A model generated the notes under the pieces. The model did no database searches and was not told where the DNA came from. It saw only the letters and a list, made by a program, of their open reading frames with translations. This document shows positions 55,301 to 64,000 of a stretch of DNA of 64,000 nucleotides, piece after piece. The position numbers and the translations under genes were made by a program. The stretch covers positions 806,001-870,000 of the forward strand of contig JALRMH010000002.1 in assembly GCA_026119935.1 (NCBI GenBank), in the 5' to 3' direction. Position 1 is the stretch's first letter. Each line of letters begins with the position of its first letter. Origin of the DNA: Endothia cerciana. Taxonomy: Eukaryota > Ascomycota > Sordariomycetes > Diaporthales > Cryphonectriaceae.

Positions 55301-57052
55301 CGGCAGCGGCTTATTGTGGTCTACAGGTGAGCGCGGCGTCTGCCTGGAGTGGGTGGATGGGGATCCTTGTGCCGAACTTGGCGGTGACGAGTCCGAGATC
55401 TATGCAGACCAGAGCAGGCAGGCACAAATGTTAGCCGACGAGGCAATGCAGTGTCATGAGACGTCGTGATAGCTTTGTTCGCTGGCAATGCCGCCGGGAA
55501 GGGAGGATGCATGAAAGGGACCCGGAAGGATGAGACAGGAAACAGGTATGAGAAGGAAGTGAGATCAGATGCAGGAACGGTAGGGGGGCGGAACAAGGGG
55601 GTGATGAGATCTGAAAGACACGTGAATATGATGGTATTTCTGACCCGGGGATGCCGCAGTGGAACAGGACGAGGATGTCACGCGAGGGCGTTAAGAGGAT
55701 GGGCTGAGTGTGGTGATGAGAAGGCAGAGAGGGACGATGAGAAAGAGAAGCGCTGTGGACCCCTCGTACTCGTCCTCCTCGTCCTCCTTCTCCTCATCAG
55801 GACATGCCTCGACTGGACTGGACCGGTGGCCACCCCCCCCCCCCCCCAAAACTCAATCGGCTTCCAGAGAAGCAACAGGAGCCTGCAAAGCCAGGGGGGT
55901 GGGTGGGTGTGTGGTGGAAGTGCCCGCCTCGCCTAGAGTGGGTGGGCTGATGAATCTGGGGTAAAATGTGGGGTCTGAACTGACCCTGACAGGGGCCCTG
56001 GGGCCACCGCTGGGCCGCTCTCCAGGGTCCTGCTGTGCTGGTGGTCCCCTCCAAAAACCCTGAAACCCGCCTGGAGGGAGGAGGGGCGGCGAGGCGAGTC
56101 GAGGTAAGGTGGAGGAATGGAATGGAATGTGTCTTCTTGGGGATGATGCATCCGATCTCATGCACACCAGACACACGACGACAAGACGACTAGTAAGATG
56201 GGAATCCTTGGAACTTACCACCGTGGCAGGCGTCACCACCAACTGTGGCGGCCTCATCGGCTTATTCCCTCCTCGCCTTGACAGTCCCCGTTTGAGCGAC
56301 AGGCTTGGCAGCTTCTTCAGGCCCCTCTGGAGCTTACTGCCGCTGGTGCTGGAGGAGGAGGAGACGGGGTTGACGGCGTTGTTGATCGCTGCCGTCTCGG
56401 CTCCGGCTGCTACGACGCTGTCTGGACGCTGCCGCCGTTGCATCTGCGGCGGTGGTGTCAGCGGCTGGCGAGCTTCCTCACCGCGCACGGCCCGTGCTGA
56501 GGCTGGAGCCGGATCCAGGTCTGGCGCCGTTAGTGATGCATTCCTCGCACTGCCACCCTCGCCATCCTCGACGGCCGCGACATCCCAATCGCGATCCGTG
56601 GCACCTCCCTGCGGGGCTGGTGCTGGTGCTGATGCTGGTGCTGGCACGTGCGGCACGTGCGTGACGTGCCAGCTCAGTCTCGCCCACGGCTCACCGTCGC
56701 TGCCGCCGCCCACCCCGAACTGCGTCGACCGGCTGCGGAACAGGCGAAACGGGTCGCGCCTCGTGTTGTCTGGGCGGAGCCCCCACCGCGTCCTCCTGTC
56801 GTCGTCGTTGCCCGCCTCGAGCTGTCTCGGCCCGGTCCCGACCGTCGGCGGGGACGCCAACTGCTGCTCGTCGCTGCTTCTGGTGGCGTCCGTCTGCGGC
56901 CCAGCAGTGCTGGCTGCCAGGGAGATCGCATCGTTCGGCCTGGGGATCTCCGGGCGGCCGCCGCCCCCGGGGGACCTGCTGCTGTCGGCGGTGGCGGGTG
57001 GGTTCTTGTGCACCGATCTGCGATTCCTGCTGAACAGCGTCCACGGCGGCAT
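52350..57052 (-). CDS. 1,274-residue conserved-type fungal protein of unknown function, with 819-nt intron
   Basis: Proposed exons: 57052-56219, 55399-52963 and 52903-52350. The first intron is unusually long (819 nt) but has a GTAAGT donor, GGCTAAC branch about 30 nt before a pyrimidine-rich GCATAG acceptor, and exact phase. The joined sequence reads VVTPATV-ISDSSPPSS and then stays open through the Met at 55210. The second intron (59 nt) restores KIT-C-HPLHKF. The N-terminus (MPPWTLFSRNRR) and residues 30-340 are Ser/Pro/Gly-rich and disordered. From about 345 to 1100 the chain is folded and helical (for example RYWLLLQILLACELLVRL; HFIMSTLLENDVVAMSKLG; GGFVYNGKSFWSTACVVGRVLAAGKG). The C-terminal 120 residues carry a Ser-rich loop and a compact end (GSDMEILVRAICAERGWN). 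No known catalytic motif was recognised. If the long intron is wrong, the ATG at 55210 gives a shorter protein. Confidence 0.72.
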
Positions 57053-57177
57053 CTTCCTTCCTCACGCGCCGAACGGGGCCGGCTGTCGCATCAATGTCGA
57101 CCGGCCACGCTCGATTAAGTCGTCTGTGCGTGTTTTGTGTGCAGCAGCGGTATCCTTTGGCCGGAGGATCGTTTCTC

Positions 57178-57244
<67 letters not shown>

Positions 57245-59174
57245 CTCGCACGCGCGTCGCGTCAGTTGCCCGACGACGGGGTGTGCGCTCGGTAGCCTGC
57301 AGGCCCCCGACCGATGCTCTAATCACTCGGCCCTTCTTATCACTCCCGGGTGGGTAAGGGCGACGTCATGCTAGCACGGCTGAGGGTAGTAGACGACGAC
57401 GGGGGGGGGGGGGGGGCAACACGACTCGGGGGCAAGCAGGAAAACCCCGGATTATCAGCGAGCAGCAAGATCTGGCCCGTCTAGTAGCTGACACAAACAT
57501 CTGAAAGACCTGCAAGAATATTGGGAATCCCACGTATATGTCTCCCCCTCCCTCCCGAACCTCCCAAGGTATGAGGGTGGGCGGCTCGATTCAAGCGCGA
57601 GCGCGTGGCAGGCCGGCCTGGGCTGGGCTGGGCTGCTGGGCTGTGCTTGCTTGCAAGCTTGTTTTCCCTTGCTTGCTGGCCCGGCCCTGCCCTGTCCTGT
57701 CTATCCGACACATTAGACTCAGCTCGAGCGGATCGGTCCCTCGGCTGGTCAACCAACCACGATACCAAGACGAGCACTGTAAAACAGTCTGAACTTTTTC
57801 GCTCCTCTGCCTGCAGGCTACGGGGCGCTACTGCTTAGATGGCCCTCGCTATGCGTTCACCCTGCAGCCCCTTCTCGCTGCACATGCCCATGTTAGCCCG
57901 GCGGAGGACTGCGCCGTTTCGTCCTGGACGCATGCATTGGGGGGGGGGAGGGGGGACCTATAGAGGCGGCCTGGGCAAAGCAACCACGGGCCCCGGTGGA
58001 AGACGGACGACCCTCCAGGTTTCCGGTATCAGCAGGTCTGGACCGGACCCTGTCCTGACGCAGTGTACCGAAGCACGGCCATTCGGAATTTGCTTGCGGA
58101 ACCGGTCACCGCCAGTCTACTGAAGTGGTAGGCAGTACTGCACTGATACGGCATCATTTGGCGCACATACTCCCGCAGTAGAAAAGTATATTACCTGTAA
58201 ATTGTTTCCAGTTTCGTGTTTTTCCCCGCTTGAGGTCGTCTCCTTGGCTGGTGACCTCGTCCCCGCGGCGCCATGGCTGTATGGTTTCCCACACCGCAGC
58301 GTGCATCGAGCCGTGATCCGCACATGGCCCGGTGTGACACCCTCTCCTCGTTTCAAAAGATTTTTGCCATGCGCATTAATCTAAGCGTCTGCGAGTCAAG
58401 CCACACGCCACAGTTGGTTGATCGGTCTGGATGCAGTAGCACATTTTTTGTACAAGCTATACAGTCACCACCGTCGTCGGCTCCCTGGCCAGATGATCCG
58501 AAATCCTGCTGAGACATGTACGACGTCCCCCCGTCTGCATCGTGATGTGTCCACCGCGCTTGCTTTTCCTCCGTGCCGCCAGGGTCATCACCACCTGTCC
58601 TCCCGCGATGGCTGGTGATATGACACAGACCTTCGCGTCGCATAAGCGGCCAGCGATTAAGTACATATGGAGCCCCGTCCAAGACAAGATGTGTCAGAGC
58701 GTGCAGGACGGCCGGGCCGACATGCTCACCGCCGAGCCGTCACGCGATCATCCACATGCGAGCCGACAACCTGCTCGTGGCCGGCCGCAGGAGCCCCGGC
58801 CCAAGTGTGCGCCGGCGGCAGTGTTCCACCGTCGTCTCTTCGCCTCTTAGCTGGCCTCACCGAGCAGTAGTGATATGACGATGCTGCGGTGAGAGCTAGA
58901 CTATGTGTAGGGGAGTTCCGAAGTTATCTGGCCCATTACCCGGACTCCCCGCACGCCTCTTGCTTGTGCCAGTCTGTCCGCGGGGTCGTGGACAAAGGAA
59001 ATCAGCTGCCGCTAGTGGCGCTACTCCTCCTCCTCCTCCTCCTCCTCCTCGTCGCCACGTGAAGAACATGACCAGGACTTATCGTTACAGGAGGTCGCAT
59101 TCAAGAAGGCGTTGCGGCATCGTAAGCGGGGGTGCGATAAGAGACCTCACGTCGCTCTGTAGGAAGTGTCGGGA
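57053..59174. other. 2.1-kb intergenic region rich in simple sequence
   Basis: Holds the promoter/leader of the 1,274-residue protein gene at the left: a (TC)26 run, a 16-G tract at 57401-57416 and a 10-G tract at 57939-57948. Further right there is an (CTC)n run at about 59024-59050. No gene recognised. Confidence 0.55.
57190..57241. repeat. (TC)26 microsatellite in 5' leader/promoter
   Basis: Perfect TC/GA run 138-189 bp upstream of the start codon of the 1,274-residue protein; on that gene's strand it reads (GA)26, a GAGA-type element. Confidence 0.97.
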
Positions 59175-59844
59175 TCAAGCAGCCGGAGTCTCGTAGATCA
59201 CAATCAGGAGGTACTTCGCGTCAGGCACGATGACGAGCTCCTGCTTCTTGGTGCGCACGCGCAGCAGCCTCAGTTCATCCTGCGGCGATGGTCAAACGTC
59301 AGCTCAGCCTCGTAAGGTTCCATCCATATCTACCCTCCCCGGCCGTGTGCGCCCTTTTTGTTTCTCTCTCTCTCTCTCGTCCCGCCGCAGGGGGGCGCAA
59401 GGCGCAGCCTGCGTCGTCGTGCGCACTCACCTCGGTATCGAGCCCCTCCACAAGGCCGCCCGCCGCGTTGACGAACCCCCAGACCATCCTCGCCAGTTCC
59501 TCCGCGCCCTGCGTCTCGCTGTCGACGCCCGCCGCAGCGCTAGTGGGGTCGTCGGGCTGCGTCTGTTGCTGCTGCTGCTGCTGCTGCTGGGAGGGGGGGC
59601 TCGCGGCGTGTAGGAAGGAGATCTGGCCCGCCGTCTTGAGGATCGCGCCGGAGGTACGATCTAGCGCGATGGTCGCCTTGACGCCGGGTTTCTTGGACAG
59701 GCGGCCGAGGGTCTCCTCGAGGGCGTCGGCGCCGTTCGTCTAGGGAGGGCGGGCGGTGGTCAGTTCGGCTTACAGGGGCGCACAATGAGCAATGCGCACA
59801 GGTAGAGCAGGGGCGGCAGAACGTACTGGGATTAGATCTGCCAT
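59175..59844 (-). CDS. Roadblock/LC7-domain protein (dynein light-chain type)
   Basis: Exons 59844-59827 (only 18 nt: MADLIP), 59739-59431 and 59279-59175 give 143 residues. Roadblock/LC7 light chains dimerise and bind dynein intermediate chain, or scaffold small GTPases. Core landmarks are LEETLGRLSKKPGVKATIALDRTSGAILKT (strand-helix start), MVWGFVNAAGGLVEGLD (central helix) and ELRLLRVRTKKQELVIVPDAKYLLIVIYE (final strands). An insertion with eight Gln (poly-CAG on this strand) replaces the short loop between strands and helix, so the protein is longer than the usual ~100 residues. The 18-nt exon is flanked by a GTACGT donor and CCCTAG acceptor; without it there is no ATG. Confidence 0.88.
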
Positions 59845-60207
59845 TTCCTACAGGTTAGACGTCGTGAGTGCCGGTGGGAGCTGTATGCAGGTCGGGGTGG
59901 GCAAGTTCGCGCGGATGGGTGCTGTCATAGTAAACAGAGGGCAGGCCACATCCCAGCTCCATAAACCCCCCCCCCCCCCCCAACGCCAGCCAGCAGGGGC
60001 TTCCTCCTGGAGCCAGGCCCGATTCTGCTGGAGTCCGGCCACACCGCCTTTACCGTATCTGGACTCCTTCTCAAAGTCGTTCAGGAATTCTCCTCTTACA
60101 TCTGGGTGAGTAGATCTGCGAAATAATACCACGCTTTTCCGTCTCTGTTTACATCGGAAGGGTTCTTGTGGTAGGTGGAGGCTGATTCTGTGCCAAATGA
60201 AGTGAAC
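59845..60207. promoter_or_regulatory. Divergent promoter, roadblock gene and IPI1
   Basis: The start codons of the two genes face away from each other across 363 bp, so both promoters must lie here. A 16-C tract (59966-59981) sits in the middle. No TATA box seen. Confidence 0.65.
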
Positions 60208-61673
60208 ATGGGTTCCAGCACGCGGAAGAAGAAGGAAAAGAAGAAGGACTTTCAGGTAGGTGTCCCGGAGCGTCTGTCTGGATAACTCAGGGCGTGCGGC
60301 TGACGGGAAGTGCAGAAACCCAAGTTGAGGGTCGGGAAGACAAAGCCCAAGGCGTCCAACTTCACGGACACGAGCTTTCAGTCGAAGGGTGAGTGTCCTT
60401 CCTCTTCAGACGGGCGCCGGTGGCGGGGGCCTCGTGGCGGATGAGCTCGGGGAGATTCGCTCGACAGCCCTGTCTTTCTGCGGTTTTCCTCGTGAACCAA
60501 GCACGGGGTCAGATGGGGCAATCCTTGTGCTGTGTTGCGTCGACTTGTATCCTCTCGCGGTCTGCTGCTTGAAGCACGCCGCGTGCCCCAGCGGCCAGGG
60601 AAGAGCGGATTGAGGGCGGCTCGGGGGGAGGGAATGTTAGCTCGGCTGTTCTGGGGAGTGCGTGAGGACGAAGTCGGACTCTGGTTGCCTTCCATGACCC
60701 GACTATGCTTGCTGCGCCCGTCTTATACCTCTGCCCCCTCTGCGAACCCGTTCGCTGATCATGCCCAGCCATTGTCGTCAGCCAACAGTCCCTCTCCACC
60801 GTCGCTCCCGACGCGGTCGCGCAGTTCAAGCACCACTTCTCCCACGCCACGTCTCGCACCGACAAGCAGCGGCGCGAGGCCCTCTCTCACCTTGTGACAC
60901 AGCTGACATCTGCTCCGCCCAACAACCCGGTGGGCACCTATGCCCTCCTTGACAAGCTCCTTCCGCTGATCACGGACACCTCCTCTGGCGTGCGCACCAC
61001 CCTCCTCCTCCTCTTCCAGGCCCTCCCCGCCCAGGAGGTCTCGCCGCACGCCGACAAGGTCGCGAAATGGGTGCGGCTGGGCATGCTGCACCTCTCGGCG
61101 GAGGTCCGGCACGATGCGCTGAAGTTCATGGAGTGGCTGCTTGACTCCGCGGGCGAGCCGCTGCTGGAGACGGCCGGCGGGTGGACGAAGACGCTCGAGG
61201 CCTTTGCGGCGATGATGGGGTGGAAGAACGCTGCTGTCGGTGCGGGGTCGGCGGCGGACAAGAGCTGGACGTCGGCGCCCAAGACGACGTTTGGCGCGGA
61301 AAAGGGCGGCTCTTCGTATTCGAACCAGATTACCGCGCTGACCAAGTTCGTCGCGCTGGGGCTGAAGGAGCCGCCGCCCGTGCGGGCCCTGGCTGAGGAG
61401 GAGTACTGGGAGCATGTGTACGGCCTGCCAAAGGGTCCTAATCCCTTTGGGTACCTATCACTGTTCGGCCCGCCGCAGGATGGAGAGATCTGTGCCGACG
61501 TCGAGGAGCGGCAGCGGGCATTCTGCAGGTGGATGGATACCATTCAGCGGAAGGCCGGCGAGGCCAGGAGGGAGGGCGGACCGGCTGGACGGGCTGCTGG
61601 CGAGTTGATGAACGTCATCGGGGAGGGGATGAAAGGCTACGAGCATATTGAGATGGAAGAGATGGTATGGTAG
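60208..61673 (+). CDS. IPI1: Pre-rRNA processing protein Ipi1 (Rix1 complex)
   Basis: Exons 60208-60255, 60316-60388 and 60769-61673 join in phase to 341 residues, close to yeast Ipi1. Ipi1 (human TEX10) works with Rix1 and Ipi3 in the nucleus to remove ITS2 and mature pre-60S subunits. The start is very basic (GSSTRKKKEKKKDFQ), then KPKLRVGKTKPKASNFTDTSF, the invariant Ipi1 N-terminal signature. It is followed by armadillo-like helices: RREALSHLVTQL, LLDKLLPLITDTSSGVRTTLLLLFQ, and HADKVAKWVRLGMLHLSAEVRHDALKFMEWLL. The second intron is 380 nt, long for this locus, and the first is 60 nt. Confidence 0.94.
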
Positions 61674-63880
61674 CCCGGCGTCAGGGCGGGAGTTCTGATT
61701 CGCGGGATATGTCTCCAGGTCGCGGTTCGGTAGAGACTGTGGCCAGAGCCCCCGAGAGGAAAGGGTGTCTCGCCGGCAGAGGTACGCACGCTCAGCTTTC
61801 ATAGTCAACCCGGTCCCGGACGCCCTCCAGCGTTCAAACCCTGTCTGTCATCATCCCACCTTACGCTCTTGGTCCTGTCTTCTTTCACTCGGCCTAACGT
61901 GGTTACAGTACGGTGGAGGTCTGCTGGTGCAGGCAGGGTTGGCTTAATCCCACGGTCCTCGAGCCCCTATTCTCCATCCCAGTCTTCCAAGGCTTGCACC
62001 AGTGAAGAAGACTGTCTGGCATATTCAGCCTTGTACTGTGTTGTTCCCACCACCGGATCACTGTTCTCAAGACAGTATCGATTCCAGATTGACCAGACGA
62101 CAGGAGATCCTAAACCATTCCTGATATATACCCATTGGTGTTCTCATCCGGTTGATCAGCCGGCGGTGTCTCCTTTCTGCATCGCCCCATCAAAGAACGT
62201 AGCATTTGTGCTGCAGGATGCTGGAAGAACAGCTCCAGCTCCTCATGCCTTCCCTCTTTGGACACTCCTCAATATTCCAGGCACCGGCACCCTCCTCCCC
62301 TGGTCTCCAACTCAGGGCTGTCTTTGAGAGGAGCCTACTTCCCTCCTGGTGGGTTTCACACCGCAGGGAAGCAACAGTCCACGATGCGGCCACAAAGTGT
62401 CTGCACATCGACCCGGAGCCCTCCTCCCACAACTGCCTAACTTGCACCAGCACAACCACGGCTTCTGGACTCCAACACGACGTCCTCCTCTTTTTTTCCC
62501 ACACACTTTTCAAAAAAGACACACCCACGATTTGACAGGTGGCAGAATTTCAGTTGCTGCAGCGACTGGCCGCCTCTGAAACTTCTACAAAATCCCTGCC
62601 GTATTCGCAGCTCCTCGGCCCAACTCTCCCTTCTTCCCTTCCCTTCCTCGACAGCCTTTGACTTCTCGCGTCTCGAACGTCAGGGTCATGATCTCTTGTC
62701 CACACTCAACCACTCACCCGTTCATTCCTCAAGACGCCCTCAGGTCTTAAGGCATCAGGTTCAGGTAAGCGGACATCCTCAACACCCATCCACTCGCACG
62801 TCCATCCATCTATCTGCCCACACGTTCCCAACACCATCGAGAGGCATCACCACTCGCCGACCAAGGTATGGTCCGCCTTACAAAGACCTCTTGAGTCGGG
62901 CCTTTCGCGTTGCTCGTGCCATCACGGGTGCTGGAGGCTTCTATTGCATTTGATGAGGCAGTGGTCGAGTGGCACTGCCTCGTCTTCATGATCCGTTTCT
63001 CGCACACGAATGCCATACCTTCCCTTACTTGATCGTCAGTAACAGCTCCCACCATCTACACTCCATCTTGATAAATCCTTGAGCATCCCCAGCCCCAGCA
63101 CCTGCTCCGCCTTACGTGCCTGGTCAGCTTCAGGAGGTCCTGCTGCCTTCTTTCGTCTTTCACCACCATAACAAAAGTAGTCTGCCACAGGTCGCGAAGA
63201 GAGTAGGTGGGTGCTCCTCTCCTCTCCTCTCCTCTCCCTCTCCTCCCCTCCCCTCTGTGTGAGACGTGTCGAGCTCCCCATCTCCTCCCCCAACCCCTGA
63301 AAGTCATATCCCGCCTCCACCACTCGACTTCCTCTTCCCTCTTCTTCTCAACTCCCGCCCCGCCAGAAGTTTCTTCTGTTTGTTTCAGCCCCTCCTCGTC
63401 GGGTTGATCATCTCGTCCTCAGTCCCTCACAGCATCGTCATCTCTGGATGGTAATATCGTCCAACCTCAGCCTTCTCTCCCAACCATCTTCCATCTACTC
63501 AACCTCCCAGCTATACATTCTCTTGCCTTCCTTCTCTTTGGTTCATCAGACATGCTGACGATATCCACAGATCCTTCTTTCCCTTGGTCTGAACCTGGAT
63601 CAGTCGTCTCATTCCTCGTGAGACATCTCCAACAGATCACGTCTTCCTGGTCAGTCCTCATCCCCATCTTCCAACGCTGTCTAGCATCAGATGCCTCTCA
63701 TTGTTCGACAAATGCACCACCATCAACGCTTCCCAGCCTTTCACAGCTGGATATCCCTTTCACCTCCTTCCCCTTTGACTGCGCACTTTCGCCCATATCA
63801 CGGTTTCGCTTCCCGCCTCTCGCGGATCATTTACTTAGAGTAGCTGACAGCTGCCCAGCTAGCGATCACATCCTTCCGAC
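61674..63880. other. 2.2-kb intergenic region with pyrimidine-rich leader
   Basis: No gene supported. From about 62540 onward the plus strand is strikingly C/T-rich (TCTCCTC runs, for example 63214-63260), as seen in promoters and leaders of highly expressed fungal genes. It precedes the last gene. The left part contains IPI1 3' flank. Confidence 0.55.
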
Positions 63881-64000
63881 ATGTCCTCGAACTGGAACAA
63901 GGGCTGGGAGCCCAAGCCTGACGGCAACTGGAACTCTGCTCCGGCCGCCGCCGCCGCGGCTGAGCAGCCATCCATCGCCGCTGTTGACGCTGGCCCTGAG
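63881..64000 (+). CDS. Start of an Asn/Trp/Ala-rich protein (cut by window end)
   Basis: The first 40 codons are visible, starting MSSNWNKGWEPKPDGNW and continuing into an Ala run. The ATG context (CCGACATGTCC) and the long pyrimidine-rich leader support a real start. Low-complexity N/W/G-rich beginnings of this kind are common in fungal RNA-binding and zinc-knuckle proteins, but the diagnostic part lies beyond the window. Confidence 0.6.
   Translation, partial: MSSNWNKGWEPKPDGNWNSAPAAAAAAEQPSIAAVDAGPE

Noticed and set aside
56109..57374. 421-codon plus-strand ORF opposite the first exon of the 1,274-residue protein
   Set aside because: Antisense to a supported exon, with Ser/Leu low complexity and a (TC)n-encoded LSLSLS tail; no domain.

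Overview
The window looks like nuclear DNA of a filamentous ascomycete (Pezizomycotina, most likely a Sordariomycete). The coding DNA is GC-rich and genes are separated by long spacers. Introns are mostly 50-150 nt with GTAAGT/GTRNGT donors and CTAAC/CTGAC branch points, and there are no operons. The protein families are typical of moulds: a DUF8035-like RS-type protein, an Msc7-type aldehyde dehydrogenase, an Mrs2 magnesium channel, an Ipi1 ribosome-biogenesis factor and a secreted GH47 mannosidase. I placed 19 protein genes (two cut by the window edges), one intron-containing tRNA-Asp and two decayed genes. All exon structures come from reading splice sites and reading-frame phase by eye.

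Layout. 1-2.0 kb: 5' part of a ULS1/RIS1-type SNF2 translocase (minus). 2.0-7.3 kb: gene-free, with several short tandem repeats. 7.3-9.4 kb: DUF8035-like protein. 10.2-11.9 kb: cytosolic bacterial-style arylsulfatase. 12.9-14.0 kb: lineage-type hypothetical protein, followed by 2.8 kb of AT-richer empty DNA. 16.9-18.6 kb: MFS anion/vitamin transporter. 20.6-23.0 kb: secreted GH47 mannosidase. 23.9-24.5 kb: decayed nuclease-like gene. 25.6-26.2 kb: small secreted cysteine-containing protein with a Kex2-type site. 26.8-41.4 kb: an accessory stretch holding a membrane-anchored SDR, tRNA-Asp, GST, sugar transporter, EamA transporter, a dead amino-acid permease and a MATE exporter. 42.3-64 kb: mostly housekeeping genes, namely a hypothetical protein, Mrs2, an F-box-like protein, an Msc7-like ALDH, a secreted CREG-like protein, a 1,274-residue conserved-type protein assembled across an intron of about 820 nt, a roadblock/LC7 light chain sharing a 363-bp divergent promoter with IPI1, and the first 40 codons of an N/W/A-rich protein.

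How the genes relate. The 26.8-41.4 kb stretch (redox enzyme, conjugating enzyme, exporters, importers) reads as a loose detoxification/uptake neighbourhood. No polyketide, peptide or terpene core enzyme is present, so I do not call it a biosynthetic cluster. I found no convincing transposon, CRISPR-like array or wholly new system. The most unusual items are the long-intron gene, a five-times-repeated decamer that mimics a step-type heat-shock element, a GH47 enzyme whose RPE motif appears altered, two gene relics, and the recurrence of 11-16 bp pure G/C tracts confined to non-coding DNA.
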